DNA from: Hirundichthys speculiger
Taxonomy: Eukaryota > Chordata > Actinopteri > Beloniformes > Exocoetidae
Reading direction: 5' to 3'
NCBI GenBank assembly: GCA_018398805.1
Contig: JAGFBZ010001244.1
Coordinates: 62,001 to 126,000 of the forward strand
DNA length: 64,000 nt
Shown: piece after piece, positions 43,701 to 63,864 of the stretch
Layout of the letters: the number at the start of each line of letters is the position of its first letter
Position numbering within the stretch: position 1 is the first letter of the stretch
Position numbers and translations under genes: made by a program
The notes under the pieces: generated by a model
Databases searched by the model: none
What the model saw: the letters and a program-made list of their open reading frames with translations, nothing else
What the model was told of the DNA's origin: nothing

Positions 43701-46700
43701 CAGACATTTACAACTCTGTCCAATAATTCTCACATACTCATACTCTCACACAGATCAAAATAAACACACACATTTTAATAATCTCAAGCTACACATTTTG
43801 TTTGAAACATGTTGATAGTGCATTGTATATTTCCGTTTTTTTTTTTTAAGTGAAAATGTGGAAAAAATGTGGAAAGTCATGACGTTCCCCCGCGTACCAC
43901 CAGAGAGCGCTCACGTACCACAGTTTGCGCACCACTGTTTCAGGTGGCTGATCAGGTTTGAAGTATTCTAGCTTGTACTGTTTTTCCCTCCTCGTGGATT
44001 TCACTTGGAGCGTTTGCTAGTCGTTCTTTCAGCCTTTTCTATTTTTTTCTTTTTTTATGTGTAACATGTGGGGAAATACTGCGAATATCAATTCAAATCA
44101 GCAACTACTAAAATGATGACCGAGTTAACGAGTTGTTTTCTGGCATGAGGGGGTATTCTTGATTTTCCTTACTGAGTAATCGTTTTTCTGATTATGCCGA
44201 CGTCACTTGAACATAACATTCACTGCTGGTCATTCAAGGCTCAGAGGGAGCGAGGCACTGCTGTGTTGACAGAAATATAAATGTTATCGGGGCTATTTGT
44301 CGTGATATCGGAGTTATCAGGATGACATCATAATTTCATGTTATCGGTCCGATAGTTATGCACCCCTAATTTTATCCCCTCCAACCATCGACTGTACATG
44401 CAGAGCCGTCACGTCACTCCTACGTCTCTGGAGTGATTTTTTTTTTTTTTTTTCAGACCAAAACTTTATTTTCTTTTTGGTACCTGACTGTTAATATTTT
44501 CATTTTTCCTGCAAAGTTGGACATTTTAAGGTGCAGATTTGCTCAGTTTTGGAGGCGGCACCTAGTGGCCAGTAGAGGAACTGCAGTTTGACTGCGCCTG
44601 AGCCTTTTCTCTCTCTCGCTGTGTCAACGCTGAGGTGAACGTGAGACGGCTGATCCGCCATCTCTCTCGTCAGGTGTTTGGTGAAGGCTCAGAGCGACGT
44701 CAGGTGTTTGGTGAAGGCTCAGAGTGACGTCAGGTGTTTGGTGAAGGCTCAGAGTGACGTCAGGTGTTTGGTGAAGGCTCAGAGTGACGTCAGGTGTTTG
44801 GTGAAGGCTCAGAGTGACGTCAGGTGTTTGGTGAAGGCTCAGAGTGACGTCAGGTGTTTGGTGAAGGCTCAGAGCGACGTCAGGTGTTTGGTGAAGGGCT
44901 CAGAGTCAGACGTCAGGTGTTTGGTGAAGGCTCAGGAGACGTCAGGTGTTTGGTGAAGGCTCAGAGTCAGACGTCAGGTGTTTGGTGAAGGCTCAGAGTG
45001 ACGTCAGGTGTTTGGTGAAGGCTCAGAGTCAGACGTCAGGTGTTTGGTGAAGGCTCAGAGTGACGTCAGGTGTTTGGTGAAAGGCTCAGAGTGACGTCAG
45101 GTGTTTGGTGTTGGTGAAGGCTCAGAGCGACGTCAGGTGTTTGGTGAAGGCTCAGAGTGGTGTTTGGTGACGTCAGGTGTTTGGTGAAGGCTCAGAGTGA
45201 CGTCAGGTGTTTGGTGAAGGCTCAGAGTGACGTCAGGTGTTTGGTGAAGGCTCAGAGTGACGTCAGGTGTTTTGGTGAAGGCTCAGAGCGACGTCAGGTG
45301 TTTGGTGAAGGCTCAGAGTCAGACGTCAGGTGTTTGGTGAAGGCTGAAGGCTCAGAGTGACGTCAGGTGTTTGGTGAAGGCTCAGAGCGACGTCAGGTGT
45401 TTGGTGAAGGCTCAGAGTGAGTGACGTCAGGTGTTTGGTGACGTCATGGTGAAGGCTCAGAGTGAAGGTCAGTCAGGTGTTTGGTGAAGGCTGAAGGCTC
45501 AGAGTGACGTCAGGTGTGTTTGGTGAAGGCTCAGAGTGACGTCAGGTGTTTGGTGAAGGCTCAGAGTCAGACGTCAGGTGTTTGGTGAAGGCTCAGAGCG
45601 ACGAGACGTCAGGTGTTTTGGTGAAGGCTCAGAGTCAGACGTCAGGTGTTTGGTGAAGGCTCAGAGTGACGTCAGGTGTTTGGTGAAGGCTCAGAAGGCT
45701 CAGAGTGACGTCAGGTGTTTGGTGAAGGCTCAGAGTGACGTCAGGTGTGGTGAGTCAGGTGAAGGCTCAGAGTGACGTCAGGTGTTTGGTGAAGGCTCAG
45801 AGTGACGTCAGGTGTTTGGTTCAGAGTGGTGAAGGCTCAGGCTCAGAGTCAGACGCAGGTGTTTGGTGAAGGCTCAGAGTGACGTCAGGTGTTTGGTGAA
45901 GGCTCAGAGTCAGACGTCAGGTGTTTGGTGAAGGCTCAGAGTGACGTCAGGTGTTTTGGTGTGAAGGCTCAGAGTGACGTCAGGTGTTTGGTGAAGGCTC
46001 AGAAGTGACGTCAGGTAGGTTTTGGTGAAGGCTCAGAGTGATGTCAGGTGTTTGGTGAAGGCTCAGAGAGTGTGTCAGGTGTTTGGTGAAGGCTCAGAGT
46101 GACGTCAGGTGTTTGGTGAAGGCTCAGAGTGACGTCAGGTGTTTGGTGAAGGCTCAGAGCGACGTCAGGTGTTTGGTGAAGGCTCAGAGTGACGTCAGGT
46201 GTTTGGTGAAGGCTCAGGTGTTTGGTGAAGGCTCAGAGTGACGTCAGGTGTTTGGTGAAGGCTCAGAGTGACGTCAGGTGTTTGGTGAAGGCTCAGAGTG
46301 ACGTCAGGTGTTTGGTGAAGGCTCAGAGTGATGTCAGGTGTTTGGTGAAGGCTCAGGTGTTTGGGTGAAGGCTCAGAGCGACGTCAGGTGTTTGGTGAAG
46401 GCTCAGAGTACGACGTCAGGTGTTTGGTGAAGGCTCAGAGTGACGTCAGGTGTTTGGTGAAGGCTCAGAGTGACGTCAGGTGTTTGGTGAAGGCTCAGAG
46501 TGAGGACGTCAGGTGTTTTTGGTGAAGGCTCAGAGTGACGTCAGGTGTTGGTGTGAAGGCTCAGAGTGACGTCAGGTGTTTGGTGAAGGCTCAGAGTGAC
46601 GTCAGGTGTTTGGTGAAGGCTCAGAAGTCAGAGTCAGGTGTTTGGTGAAGGCTCAGAGAGTGACGTCAGGTGTTTGGTGTGAAGGCTCAGAGTGACGTCA

Positions 46701-47157
46701 GGTGTTTGGTGAAGGCTCAGAGTGACGTCAGGTGTTTGGTGAAGGCTCAGAGTGACGTCAGGTGTTTGGTGAAGGCTCAGAGTGACGTCAGGTGTTTGGT
46801 GAAGGCTCAGAGCGACGTCAGGTGTTTGGTGATGTCGGTGTCTGTGTGTCGTAGATAAACGGAGTCCGGCTGGAGAATCTGAAGCACAGAAACGTGGTGG
46901 AGCTGTTCAGGACGGCGGGGGAGGACGTGGAGCTCCGGGTCCAGAAAAAGGTACGAGACATGACTGGTTCCCGGTTCCTGGCGCTGACCCGGTCCCAGTT
47001 TTAACGCTTGTTTCCTGTCTCTCAGTCGACCCAGCACATGAACGGACCCACGGACTCTCACCAGGACCAGCAGTCCCACGTTCCCGTCCTGGGGATCCTG
47101 GCGTTGCTGGCGGGAGCCCTCGCCGCCTTCGCCGTCATCTACAAACGCCGCCACTAG
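40740..47157 (+). CDS. synj2bp: Synaptojanin-2-binding protein (OMP25), complete (4 coding exons)
   Basis: SYNJ2BP is a tail-anchored mitochondrial outer-membrane protein whose cytosolic PDZ domain binds C-terminal ligands such as synaptojanin 2A. Coding exons: 40740-40803, 43219-43355, 46855-46950 and 47026-47157 (stop TAG). The total is 429 nt, 142 residues (human 145). The PDZ domain covers about residues 12-98, with the carboxylate loop GLGFNIVGG at 22-30 and the motifs [20 protein letters not shown] and [18 protein letters not shown]. Residues 118-138 are a single hydrophobic segment ending in KRRH, the expected tail anchor and basic tail. Splice sites are GT-AG and the phases fit. Intron 2 holds nested hAT elements and a CRE-bearing minisatellite. 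The N-terminal 15 residues diverge from mammals. Confidence 0.95.
41219..41573 (+). repeat. Minisatellite of GGACTGGTAAACAGGACTGG units
   Basis: Irregular tandem repeat in synj2bp intron 1, mixing the phrases GGACTGGTAAACAGGACTGG and GTCAGGGTTCTGGTTGGACT with variable spacing (about 30-65 bp). The plus-strand ORFs over it are incidental. Confidence 0.9.
41880..43090. repeat. AT-rich degenerate repeat with a ~430-bp internal duplication
   Basis: The same sequence type as 27,290-27,900. A block containing CACAATTTTATGACAAAATG, then AAGTTGTGATTCAGGG and AACTTTA(C/T)AGCAGAAGTT, occurs at 42,180-42,470 and again at 42,585-42,900. It is intronic (synj2bp intron 1) with no coding capacity. Confidence 0.75.
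43390..44376 (+). mobile_element. hAT element with perfect 8-bp TSD (TAGAGATGCACGATAA ends)
   Basis: The element is 43398-44368, left end TAGAGATGCACGATAACTG, right end GATAGTTATGCACCCCTA. ATTTTATC is exactly duplicated at 43390-43397 and 44369-44376. It carries another insertion (43539-43937). No transposase frame is recognisable. It starts 42 bp after exon 2 of synj2bp. Confidence 0.92.
43531..43945 (+). mobile_element. Charlie-like hAT MITE nested in the previous element
   Basis: The element is 43539-43937, with ends CAGTGGTTCTCAAACTTTT and GTTTGCGCACCACTG. Flanks TTTTAGGT and TTTCAGGT match at 7 of 8 positions. CAGTGGTTCTCAAAC ends are typical of hAT-Charlie elements. It contains a second GTACCACC stretch near the right end. 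Confidence 0.88.
44669..46832 (+). repeat. 30-bp minisatellite carrying a CRE octamer in most units (synj2bp intron 2)
   Basis: About 70 tandem units made of GTGTTTGGTGAAGGCTCAGA followed by GTGACGTCAG. A hand count finds roughly 40 perfect TGACGTCA palindromes; other units read CGACGTCA, CAGACGTCA or TGATGTCA. Each standard unit also contains the E-box CAGGTG. Many units have small duplications or insertions, such as GTCAGACGTCAGG. The array ends about 23 bp before the acceptor of exon 3. Short ORFs here (Val-Arg-Cys-Leu-Val-Lys repeats) are period artefacts. Confidence 0.97.
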
Positions 47158-48310
47158 GAGGCACTTTTAACTCTTCCGACGACGTCTGTACGATCGTTTT
47201 AACGTCGAAATGCCAAAGAAGCGAGAGAGGGAACAAAGTCAGAACAGTAGACCCGGTTATTATCGTCTGGATCAGCAGGTAACGAGATTCTCCATGTTTG
47301 TGCGTGTCGCGCGGTTAAACGCTCGCTTCCCGACACCCTTCTACGCAAGAGGACGCTCTCTCTCCACGGACGCCAGGAGGTGAGGGACGTGGACGCCGCG
47401 AGCGGTCGGGCGGGACTGACACCAGCACCGCGGTCCGGAGAGTTTCACGCCTCTGGGTTCGGTTTTCATTTTGCTCATTTGGCTCCTCGACGACGACAGA
47501 ATAAAACCCCGCAGGTCACGTGATCATCGGGGTCGGTCCACCGGGTCGGTCGCACCGTCGTCAAAATGAAAACCAGCTCAGCGGCGTCCACAGAGACCCG
47601 GACCCAGCAGCCTCTCAGCCACAGGTCCGTTTGAGTTTCAGAATCAGCGCCGTCATCCCTGAACCGTCTGGTCACCGGAGGTTTCACGTACACGCCAAAC
47701 TGGTGTGGTTTTTTTTTTTGTTTGTTTTTGTTTAGCGTGTTCTCTGCTGCCGTCGTGGTCACCGGCAGCAGGTCGGTCCGTTCGGGACCGACGCGTCATT
47801 TAGTGCAATAGTTTATCTCACTCATGTGTTTTTGGGTTTTTAGTTCTTTTTTTTTTTAGTTTTTGGATCAAACCACAACAGACGGGAAGTTCAGACGAGC
47901 GCACGGTAGATCCGGACTTTTCCGAGCGACTCGTCCGGCGCGTCACCGAGGAAGAGTTGAAGAGTTTATTACCAAGTTGCATCCGGTCACTCAGGGTGAA
48001 ACGTTGAATCTGGTCCTTTCGAATAAAAGATCCATCAAATATCATCTTTTTTTTTTTTTTTTTTGCACTAGCCACAATCATGGAGCTGCTCCAGTAATGG
48101 CCGTAAAGGAGGTGAAGAAGTGAACGATGATGCTGAGTGTTTTTGTCCACATTTGTCACGTGTCTCTGACTGTGTCGGGGGGTCGGGGGGGTCATTGTCT
48201 GTAAATAGTGCGATTATGAAGACGTGCAGTATGCCAGAAGTGAATCAGCTCTAATAAATTATGCAAATAGTGTATTTGAGACCCAGAAATGAAATAAAAC
48301 TCATATTAAA
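47158..48310 (+). other. synj2bp: synj2bp 3' UTR
   Basis: GC-rich at first, then AT-rich. Candidate AATAAA signals are near 47,500, 48,020, 48,252 and 48,293; the last (GAAATAAAACTCATATTAAAG) is the most distal. Short ORFs on both strands show no family. Confidence 0.55.
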
Positions 48311-48383
48311 GTCTCCCTGTTTTAGGTATTTTATTTTGATTTTTTTTGCACCAACATCAAAAACAAAAACAAAAACAAAGGTT

Positions 48384-49213
48384 GAATTCTATGGAGCCCC
48401 GTTTGGGTCATAATTCAATGAATAAATGAGTCTATTATTATGAAATACAGGTTTTTATTATCATGAAATATGTATCCATTATTACGAAATGTTTCCCATT
48501 ATTATGAAAAAAAAGTAATTATTATGAAATATATTTTTATTAATATTTAATCTTAGTTGAATGCATAATAGTTTATTTCAGAATAGTTTTTTTTATTTTT
48601 TTTATCTAAGAATGAGTTTTTACATAATGGCTTCCTTTTTCATAAGAATGAGCTTTTACATAATAATGACATTTTGCCAGTGGGCGGGGCCAGTGGTTGA
48701 CCTGCACGCTCATTGTCTGATCCTTCTCCATTCTACGCTCTGACATCGACTAGTTTTGGCCGTGAGGTCCCGTTAGCAGCGGGCCGTGGCGTCATCAAGG
48801 TGCGCTCCTAGTCCGATTGTAGCTATGCTAGCTTGGACTGAGCTACGGGAAACCTTGACGTTTCTTAGTTGATGTCAACTTTTAACCGTAAACTGAGGTG
48901 CATTCTGCCACCTACTGGCCTGGAGTATATACATTACACCTCTCGCCCACTATCAATATTCACTGTTCTGTTGCTTATGCCTGAATGAAAGAGCAGCCAA
49001 TCACATAAATGGCTCCGCCCTCTCTGCTGTGATTGATACACAAATCATTCTTATGAAAAACAAAGCCATTATTATGTAAAAGCTCATTCTTATGAAAAAC
49101 AAAACCATTATCATAATTATGGGAAATATTTCATAATAATAAACATCTGTATTCCATAATAATAGACTCATTTATTCATTGAATTATGACCCAAACGGGG
49201 CTCCATAGAATTC
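48384..49213. mobile_element. Fold-back element with >100-bp inverted repeats
   Basis: The left arm GAATTCTATGGAGCCCCGTT continues TTGGGTCATAATTCAATGAA and beyond; the right arm is its reverse complement ending CCATAGAATTC. Inner arms also pair (CATAAGAATGAGCTTTTACA against TGTAAAAGCTCATTCTTATG), so nearly 280 bp per side is complementary with loops. The centre includes CCACCTACTGGCC (48905-48918). There is no coding capacity and the target duplication is unclear. Confidence 0.85.
48905..48918 (-). promoter_or_regulatory. CTCF-core-like motif
   Basis: The minus strand reads CCAGTAGGTGGCAG, an exact match to CCASYAGRKGGCRS. It lies in the unpaired centre of the fold-back element. Occupancy is unknown. 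Confidence 0.35.
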
Positions 49214-49296
49214 CAGTTAAAAAGTGATTTCAAATGAAGTTATTTGTGTTTTATAGAAAACTTCTTTGCAGTCGGCCACGGTTTTGTCTCCAGGTG

Positions 49297-49310
49297 GCGC
49301 CACCTTGTGG
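49297..49310 (-). promoter_or_regulatory. CTCF-core-like motif
   Basis: The minus strand reads CCACAAGGTGGCGC, one mismatch from the CTCF core. The overlapping opposite-strand CAGGTGGCGCC makes a near-palindrome. It lies just outside the fold-back element. Confidence 0.35.
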
Positions 49311-49349
49311 AGTAACAGGAGCGTTACAATACGTAAAATTAAAATCCTT

Positions 49350-50471
49350 TACAGTGATCCCTTGCTAATTCACGCTTTAAGTTCCGCGGTTTTAGTTATT
49401 CGTGGATTTTTCAGAAATATATAATATAAAAAAAATCAAAAAATCGCAGAAACATCACAGGATGTTGTGCGCGTTCTCTCACAGCGTAGAAATGCTGTGA
49501 GCCAGCCTGGCCCCTTTAAGAATGTGGCCTTATGGGTAATGGTGTGGCCTTATGGGTAATGATGTGGCCTTATGGGTAATGTAGTGTGAATGAAAACGGG
49601 GTTAGATGAAAAGTGTAGTGAGCATCAACAGCAGCCCAGCGTGTATAGATTTACATTCTCTGTTAACCGACAGGAGCCCAACAATACAACCTGTGTGATG
49701 TTACAAGTTCCTGCAGTGCCAGAATAAAGTTCCCGTTCCATGCAGAGAAAACCGGACTGTTTCTTTTGAAAGTATTTCTCTGTGTTCTTTTATCTGGTGC
49801 CTATTGACGAGACTAGAAACAAAGGTCAATGAAAGAGTTTAATACAATCATGGATACAAAGAATCAATGTGCCATGCAGAATATTTCAATCGTCCGATGG
49901 TACATCTTCCTAACATCACAAGAGATGCCAGAAAAAAAAAAACGCTTGATGTCAGATTCTGTCAGTTCTTATAGTCACAGAAAAGGCGGATCCTCGTTCT
50001 TCTGAGTTTTATGGCCGTTTATCTCTGAGTCCAGATGTTCAACAGCAGGTCCAGACACATGTGGTGGTGTTTGACCAGGAAATGAGATCCCTTAAATCCC
50101 TTAAATGTTTATGCTGTCACAGACTTTTGGTCGCAAACTGTAAAGTTTAAAGTTTAGTTTTAACAATTAAACAGTGCTCAGATCATTTTAATCTTAACAC
50201 GTTTGTTGTTGTTAGCGTGTTAGCCGCTAATTAGGAGCCAAAAATAGCACAATAGCAGCGGTTTCTTTACTACTACGGTTCAGAGGCTGTGAAGGAAACA
50301 GAAAGACCACAGTTGAACCTTTGTCTTGTTTCGCTACTTTTATGCGGTTTTTTTAACATATTTTAAACACATTATTTAGGCTCGGGGGGCTCTGGCTCCA
50401 GTTCTCGGATTTTGGATTTTCACGGGGAGGCACCGGCCCCTATTAACCGTGAACAATAAGGGATCACTGTA
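49350..50471 (+). mobile_element. Tigger/pogo-like element, copy 2, interrupted
   Basis: The element is 49352-50469, with ends CAGTGATCCCTTGC and AATAAGGGATCACTG flanked by TA. It is colinear with 22350-23060 except for a 433-bp insertion at 49769-50201 and small indels. The GTGGCCTTATGGGTAATG motif occurs three times. Confidence 0.87.
49769..50201. mobile_element. 433-bp insertion with TTTG duplication
   Basis: Defined by comparison with the uninterrupted copy: TTTG at 49765-49768 is repeated at 50202-50205, so the insert carries a 4-bp target duplication. No terminal inverted repeats or reading frame are evident. A solo LTR is possible but unproven. Confidence 0.65.
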
Positions 50472-50829
50472 TTCAGTTTGACAAGAACCTTACTTTTTAT
50501 CACTGATATCGTGGATATTCAGGGGAGTTTGCTACACTTTAATGTTTAGAAGGGAAACCATGATTTTCAATGTTCCGACAGGGATTTTAGCGACACAAGT
50601 CACATCGGTTCATCTGACATCACGACTCTTTCTCCTCCAGATGTTCATTTAGATTCCCTGAATTACAGACTGGTCTTTCGTTCCTGGTGGAAAGTGTGAC
50701 GATAAAACTGAAAAAGCGTCGACTCCAGACTGAACTCTGGATGAAGCTGAAGTATCCCGGTTGTATCCGCGACTAACGTCAACTCAGCCGAGACTGGAAT
50801 CATTCTGGAGAAATATTCAGCGATAGTTG

Positions 50830-52115
50830 GTCACGTTTGTTTATGAAAGTCGGAACATCCGAGTTCCAAGTTGGAAGTTTCAACTGGAACGGCCCCTCGA
50901 AGTCAGAATGTCAACTCGGAAAGTCGGAGACACATCACCTTATCCAACTTTGAGGTACGTTCCATTTAAATGGGAACTGGGAACTAGGAATGATGCCACA
51001 CTTGAGTTTACTGCGTCACAGTCGAGTTGGATAATGAAACTTGCCAAATGTTAACTTAGCTGCTCGCCGTTACAGTAATAGTTCATAGCAGCGATGTGTG
51101 AACGATGTCAGTCCTAAAAACTGTAGAAACACGTCAGCTGATAGAAAGTGAACGTGTTCCATATGAAACTGGGAAACTTCTGAGCTCAAATGAAGTCCAG
51201 TACACGAACATTTACATCAACTAAGTTTTAAAAAAAAAAAAAGCGAAGTGTATATGTCAGGAAAATAAGATACATAAGATACATACAATAACACTAAAAA
51301 TAGTTGGTGGTTCACTTTGTTTGTGTGCATTTGTTCTCTGAAGTCAGGATGTCCGAGTTCCAAGTCGGAAGTTTCTACTGGAACGCCTCCTGAGATTGGA
51401 ATTCCAACGACTTTTTTCCTGATTCTGGAGGTTAAACCCAGGACATTCTCAATTCAATTCACAACTCTTTATTTCGAACATGATTGTGTAATTAACAAAC
51501 GAGCTTGAACATACTTAAACAATAAATGTAAGAGACAAACTTTTTTGTTTGTTTCACAGCAGCAGCAGTCTTGACATGTTCAAAAAGGAAGACGTAAAAA
51601 ACTCTGGTGAGATGTCATTCCCATTTCTGACTTCTGTGATAAATTGAATACACCATTATAGTGCGTTCCATTTGTAATTGGAAGTCGGAATTTCCCAGTT
51701 CTAAGTTTCATTTGTTTCGCCCCTGAAGTCAGAATTTCCTCTTGGAAAGTCGGAGAAGTTTGACCTTCTCCAACTCAGGGGTGCGTTCCATTTAAATCAG
51801 AAGTCGGAAGCTGCTCGAAATTCAGTCGCAAAGTTGGAAAATTAAACTTCTCAGTGGTCAAACCAGCTTTCAGTTGTTAACGGTGTTTATTCATAACAGT
51901 ATTAATTCATACGTGGGGTTGAGCTCATACAAACGGAGCAACGTGTTCACAGATAAAGGTGAACAGTACCTGTGAATAAAATCAGAGCTGGTGTGAGTAG
52001 CAGTGATCCTGGTTTCTGATTTTCCCTTTTGGACCTCCGACCTCAGCGGACGTCCCAACTGAAACTAAAACTTCCAACTTGGAAGTCGGAAATTCTGACT
52101 TCTGAATTCAACACA
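50830..52115. repeat. Cluster of GTGCGTTCCATTT / AAGTCGGAA repeats
   Basis: Recurring phrases TGCGTTCCATTT, CCGAGTTCCAAGT(T/C)GGAAG and GAAGTCGGA appear around 50,860-51,000, 51,350-51,420, 51,660-51,840 and 52,030-52,110 in both orientations. This looks like several copies or arms of a dispersed fish DNA-element family. Exact ends were not resolved. Confidence 0.6.
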
Positions 52116-52604
52116 GAAGCAAAACAAAGCAATATCCTCTCAAAGCTATGAATGATTGTGCTGTTACACCTGTTCACAGTCTGAAAGCTGAAGTCTCTCC
52201 CCATTGGCTCAGCCGGCTGCCAATCAAATGGTAGTGAACTATTAAATTTGCATTTTCATATAACTTTTAACTGAAATCTGCTGCATGAAAGTTAAATTAA
52301 GCCTCTTGGGATTTTTGAGAAACTGACAAAAATCTCAGTTTCACTGCATAAAGTCATAGTTTTATGTCTATTTTTTAAAAAAGCCCATATTTAATGGCAA
52401 AAGTGGCAGAAGGAGGTCAATTAAATTGGTAAAATTTGTCATTTTAGGAGAAAATGTTCACGATTGTATGACAATTTACAATGCAACAAAAGTCGATCAT
52501 GCAAATTCCTAATTTATACAAATATTGCTTTCTCTTTCTCTTTCTCGAAAAAAGTATTTTTTTTTCAATAAAATCAGATGATTATCTCTATGATGGTCTA
52601 ACTG

Positions 52605-53078
52605 TACACTGTTAGACATTTTGTTGTATTTTTACAGTAGTTTACTGGCGACACTATTGCCAGTTAGTTACTGTAATTACCACCTTACAGTATTAATCCT
52701 GTAATAATGTTTTACAGTAAATCATCTTTACTGGCTAAAACCAAATAAATAAGAGAATTAAAAGATATAAGTGCAAAGACATGATAAAAATAACTAAAAT
52801 GAATCAATAAATAAGCTAAAATTTACTATACTAAAAGACTAAAACTAAATGTTAGACATATAAATTTACCATCACACAGGCCTACAGTGGCAATACTGTA
52901 AATGTCAACAGTAATTTACCACAATTTCAAAAAATACAGCAAGTTACTGTAAATAAAGGCACTTTGCCCATAATACTATGCAAATTACAGTAACTTGTTG
53001 TAATCATATTTTGTGGTAGGTTTACTGGGCATTTTGTGGTATTTTACTGTAAAAATTACAGCAAAGGCAAACAGTGTA
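52605..53078. mobile_element. MITE with TACACTGTT ends and TTACAGTAA-rich body
   Basis: Left TACACTGTTAGAC and right GCAAACAGTGTA are inverted. The interior is packed with TTACTGTAA, TTTACAGTA and similar palindromes. TA at both ends fits a TA target duplication. It lies just upstream of the desi2 promoter. Confidence 0.75.
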
Positions 53079-53149
53079 GAAATAAACGACTTTGTACCTA
53101 AAACAAGTGCTGCTGCAGGTATATTTCATTATAAACATAAATAATGGTG

Positions 53150-54017
53150 ATTTAACCGGGTCTCTGAGCACCTGCCCTCCAGACCGTCTGCGCGCGGCCC
53201 CGCGCTGCGCTCCTGCGCTCCCGCCGCGGCCCTGCCTCCCGTCAGCTGTTGGACGGTTCGGAGGCAGCTATGATGTAATCAACCACAGAGGCAGAGCTGG
53301 ATCAGCAGCCGCACGACGCGCTCGCACCCCGGCCTTCTCCAGAGCCTCTGAGGCGCGTCAGGAAGCCTCCGTCCGGCGGTTTGTGGAGGCGGATGGTCGG
53401 AGGAGTCATGCGGCGGAGGTCCGCACCGACGGCGCTGCGCTCCCGGAGAAAAAGGAACTAGGAGCGGGCCGGGGATGCTGCCGGAGACAGCGGCTGTAAT
53501 TAACCGCCATGGCTCAGGAGCCCTCTCCCACGCCTCCTCCTCCATCCTGAGCCGCGCTCCCTCCGCCGCCGCCGTCGACGTCCGTCCGCTCCAGCTGTCG
53601 CCTTCTCTCCGGTGATGACGGCAGGACGCCTCTGCACTCACATGCCCTTCACGTCGGTTACGGACCGCGCCGTCACCTCTGATCTGATATTTTGATCCAG
53701 CTCCGGTGGCGGTTATCACGCCAACTCGCCTCCCACCGGCTCCGGTTTGCTTTGCGGCGGAGATGGGCCGCGTCCACCGCTGCGCCCCGCGCGTCCCTGC
53801 CGGGATCTGAGCTTCACGCGTTCCTGACCCGCTGACTCTTCTGTGTAGTAGCTCGGACCCTTTTTTTATTTTTTATTTCTCAGCGGTGTCCATGCAGCAG
53901 CGGGTTCTTTCCTGCGGGAGGAACGAGCTGAAGCCCGCCGCTGTGCACCGACCTCACCGGGGTGTGGAGGCGCCGACGACCGCGAGGAACCATCGCCTCC
54001 CAGCTCAGGTGTGAACC
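53150..54017 (+). promoter_or_regulatory. desi2: desi2 CpG island and 5' UTR
   Basis: The most GC- and CpG-rich stretch of the window, immediately upstream of the desi2 start codon. ORFs of 135 and 146 codons on the two strands are typical of GC-rich leaders. No TATA box is evident, and the start site cannot be assigned. Confidence 0.6.
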
Positions 54018-63220
<9,203 letters not shown>

Positions 63221-63374
63221 TGAGCGTTAATGTGGTTTATATGGGAATGTTATTCATTAAACACACAGATTCTGTCGCATGAAGACATGTACAATGTTCA
63301 TGAAGCCAAACCAATGAATCCTGGGATCAAGAAGGGGAAAATTTGATGAATAAATACTTTAAATTGATAAAGAT

Positions 63375-63379
63375 ATAAA

Positions 63380-63417
<38 letters not shown>

Positions 63418-63420
63418 CTA
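63375..63420. repeat. (TA)n microsatellite
   Basis: About 40 bp of TA repeats in the desi2 intron after exon 4. Confidence 0.95.
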
Positions 63421-63544
63421 TAGACCTTGTTTACATGAAAATACACCATGTTTTTAAGTGTAAAAGATTTAATTAGAGGTCAGAACAAGTTAAATCATTA
63501 AATCATTTGGGCTGCAGCTGCAGCTTCTGCTACCTGACTAGTTA

Positions 63545-63864
63545 CAGTGGTACCTCTACTTACAAACGTTTCTACATTTGAAATTTTGAGGTCACGAAAC
63601 GCCTCAACGGGAAAATATTGCCTCTTGTTACGAAAAAAATTTCAGGATACGAAAGGCTAAAATCCAGTAGCAATGTTACTTGCAGCTCCCAGAGTTTACT
63701 GAACGTAAACATAGCTGTCGGCTCTGTATCTCGGTTTGAAAGCGGTGCGTCCGAGCTGCTCTGCTATTGGCTATCGCTTAGCATCTTCCTGACATCCCAT
63801 TGGCTAGGAGGGCCCCTTGTCTGTATGAGCGTAACCCAGCAGCCAGGTAAACAAACAATTTTTA
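63545..63864 (+). mobile_element. Tigger-like element end (CAGTGGTACCTCTACTTAC)
   Basis: CAGTGGTACCTCTACTTAC preceded by TA, followed by ACGAAA-rich sequence, resembles the terminal repeat of TcMar-Tigger elements. The matching right end is not seen before the next repeat begins, so it is truncated or continues out of the window. Confidence 0.6.

Noticed and set aside
44669..46858. CRISPR-like regular 30-bp repeats and the [10 protein letters not shown] repeat ORFs
   Set aside because: The units are directly adjacent with no unique spacers, and the host is a vertebrate. The ORFs are frame artefacts of a 30-bp period.
53092..53719. 135- and 146-codon ORFs upstream of desi2
   Set aside because: They are in a CpG island and overlap on opposite strands. 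They lack recognised domains and lie in the predicted 5' UTR/promoter.
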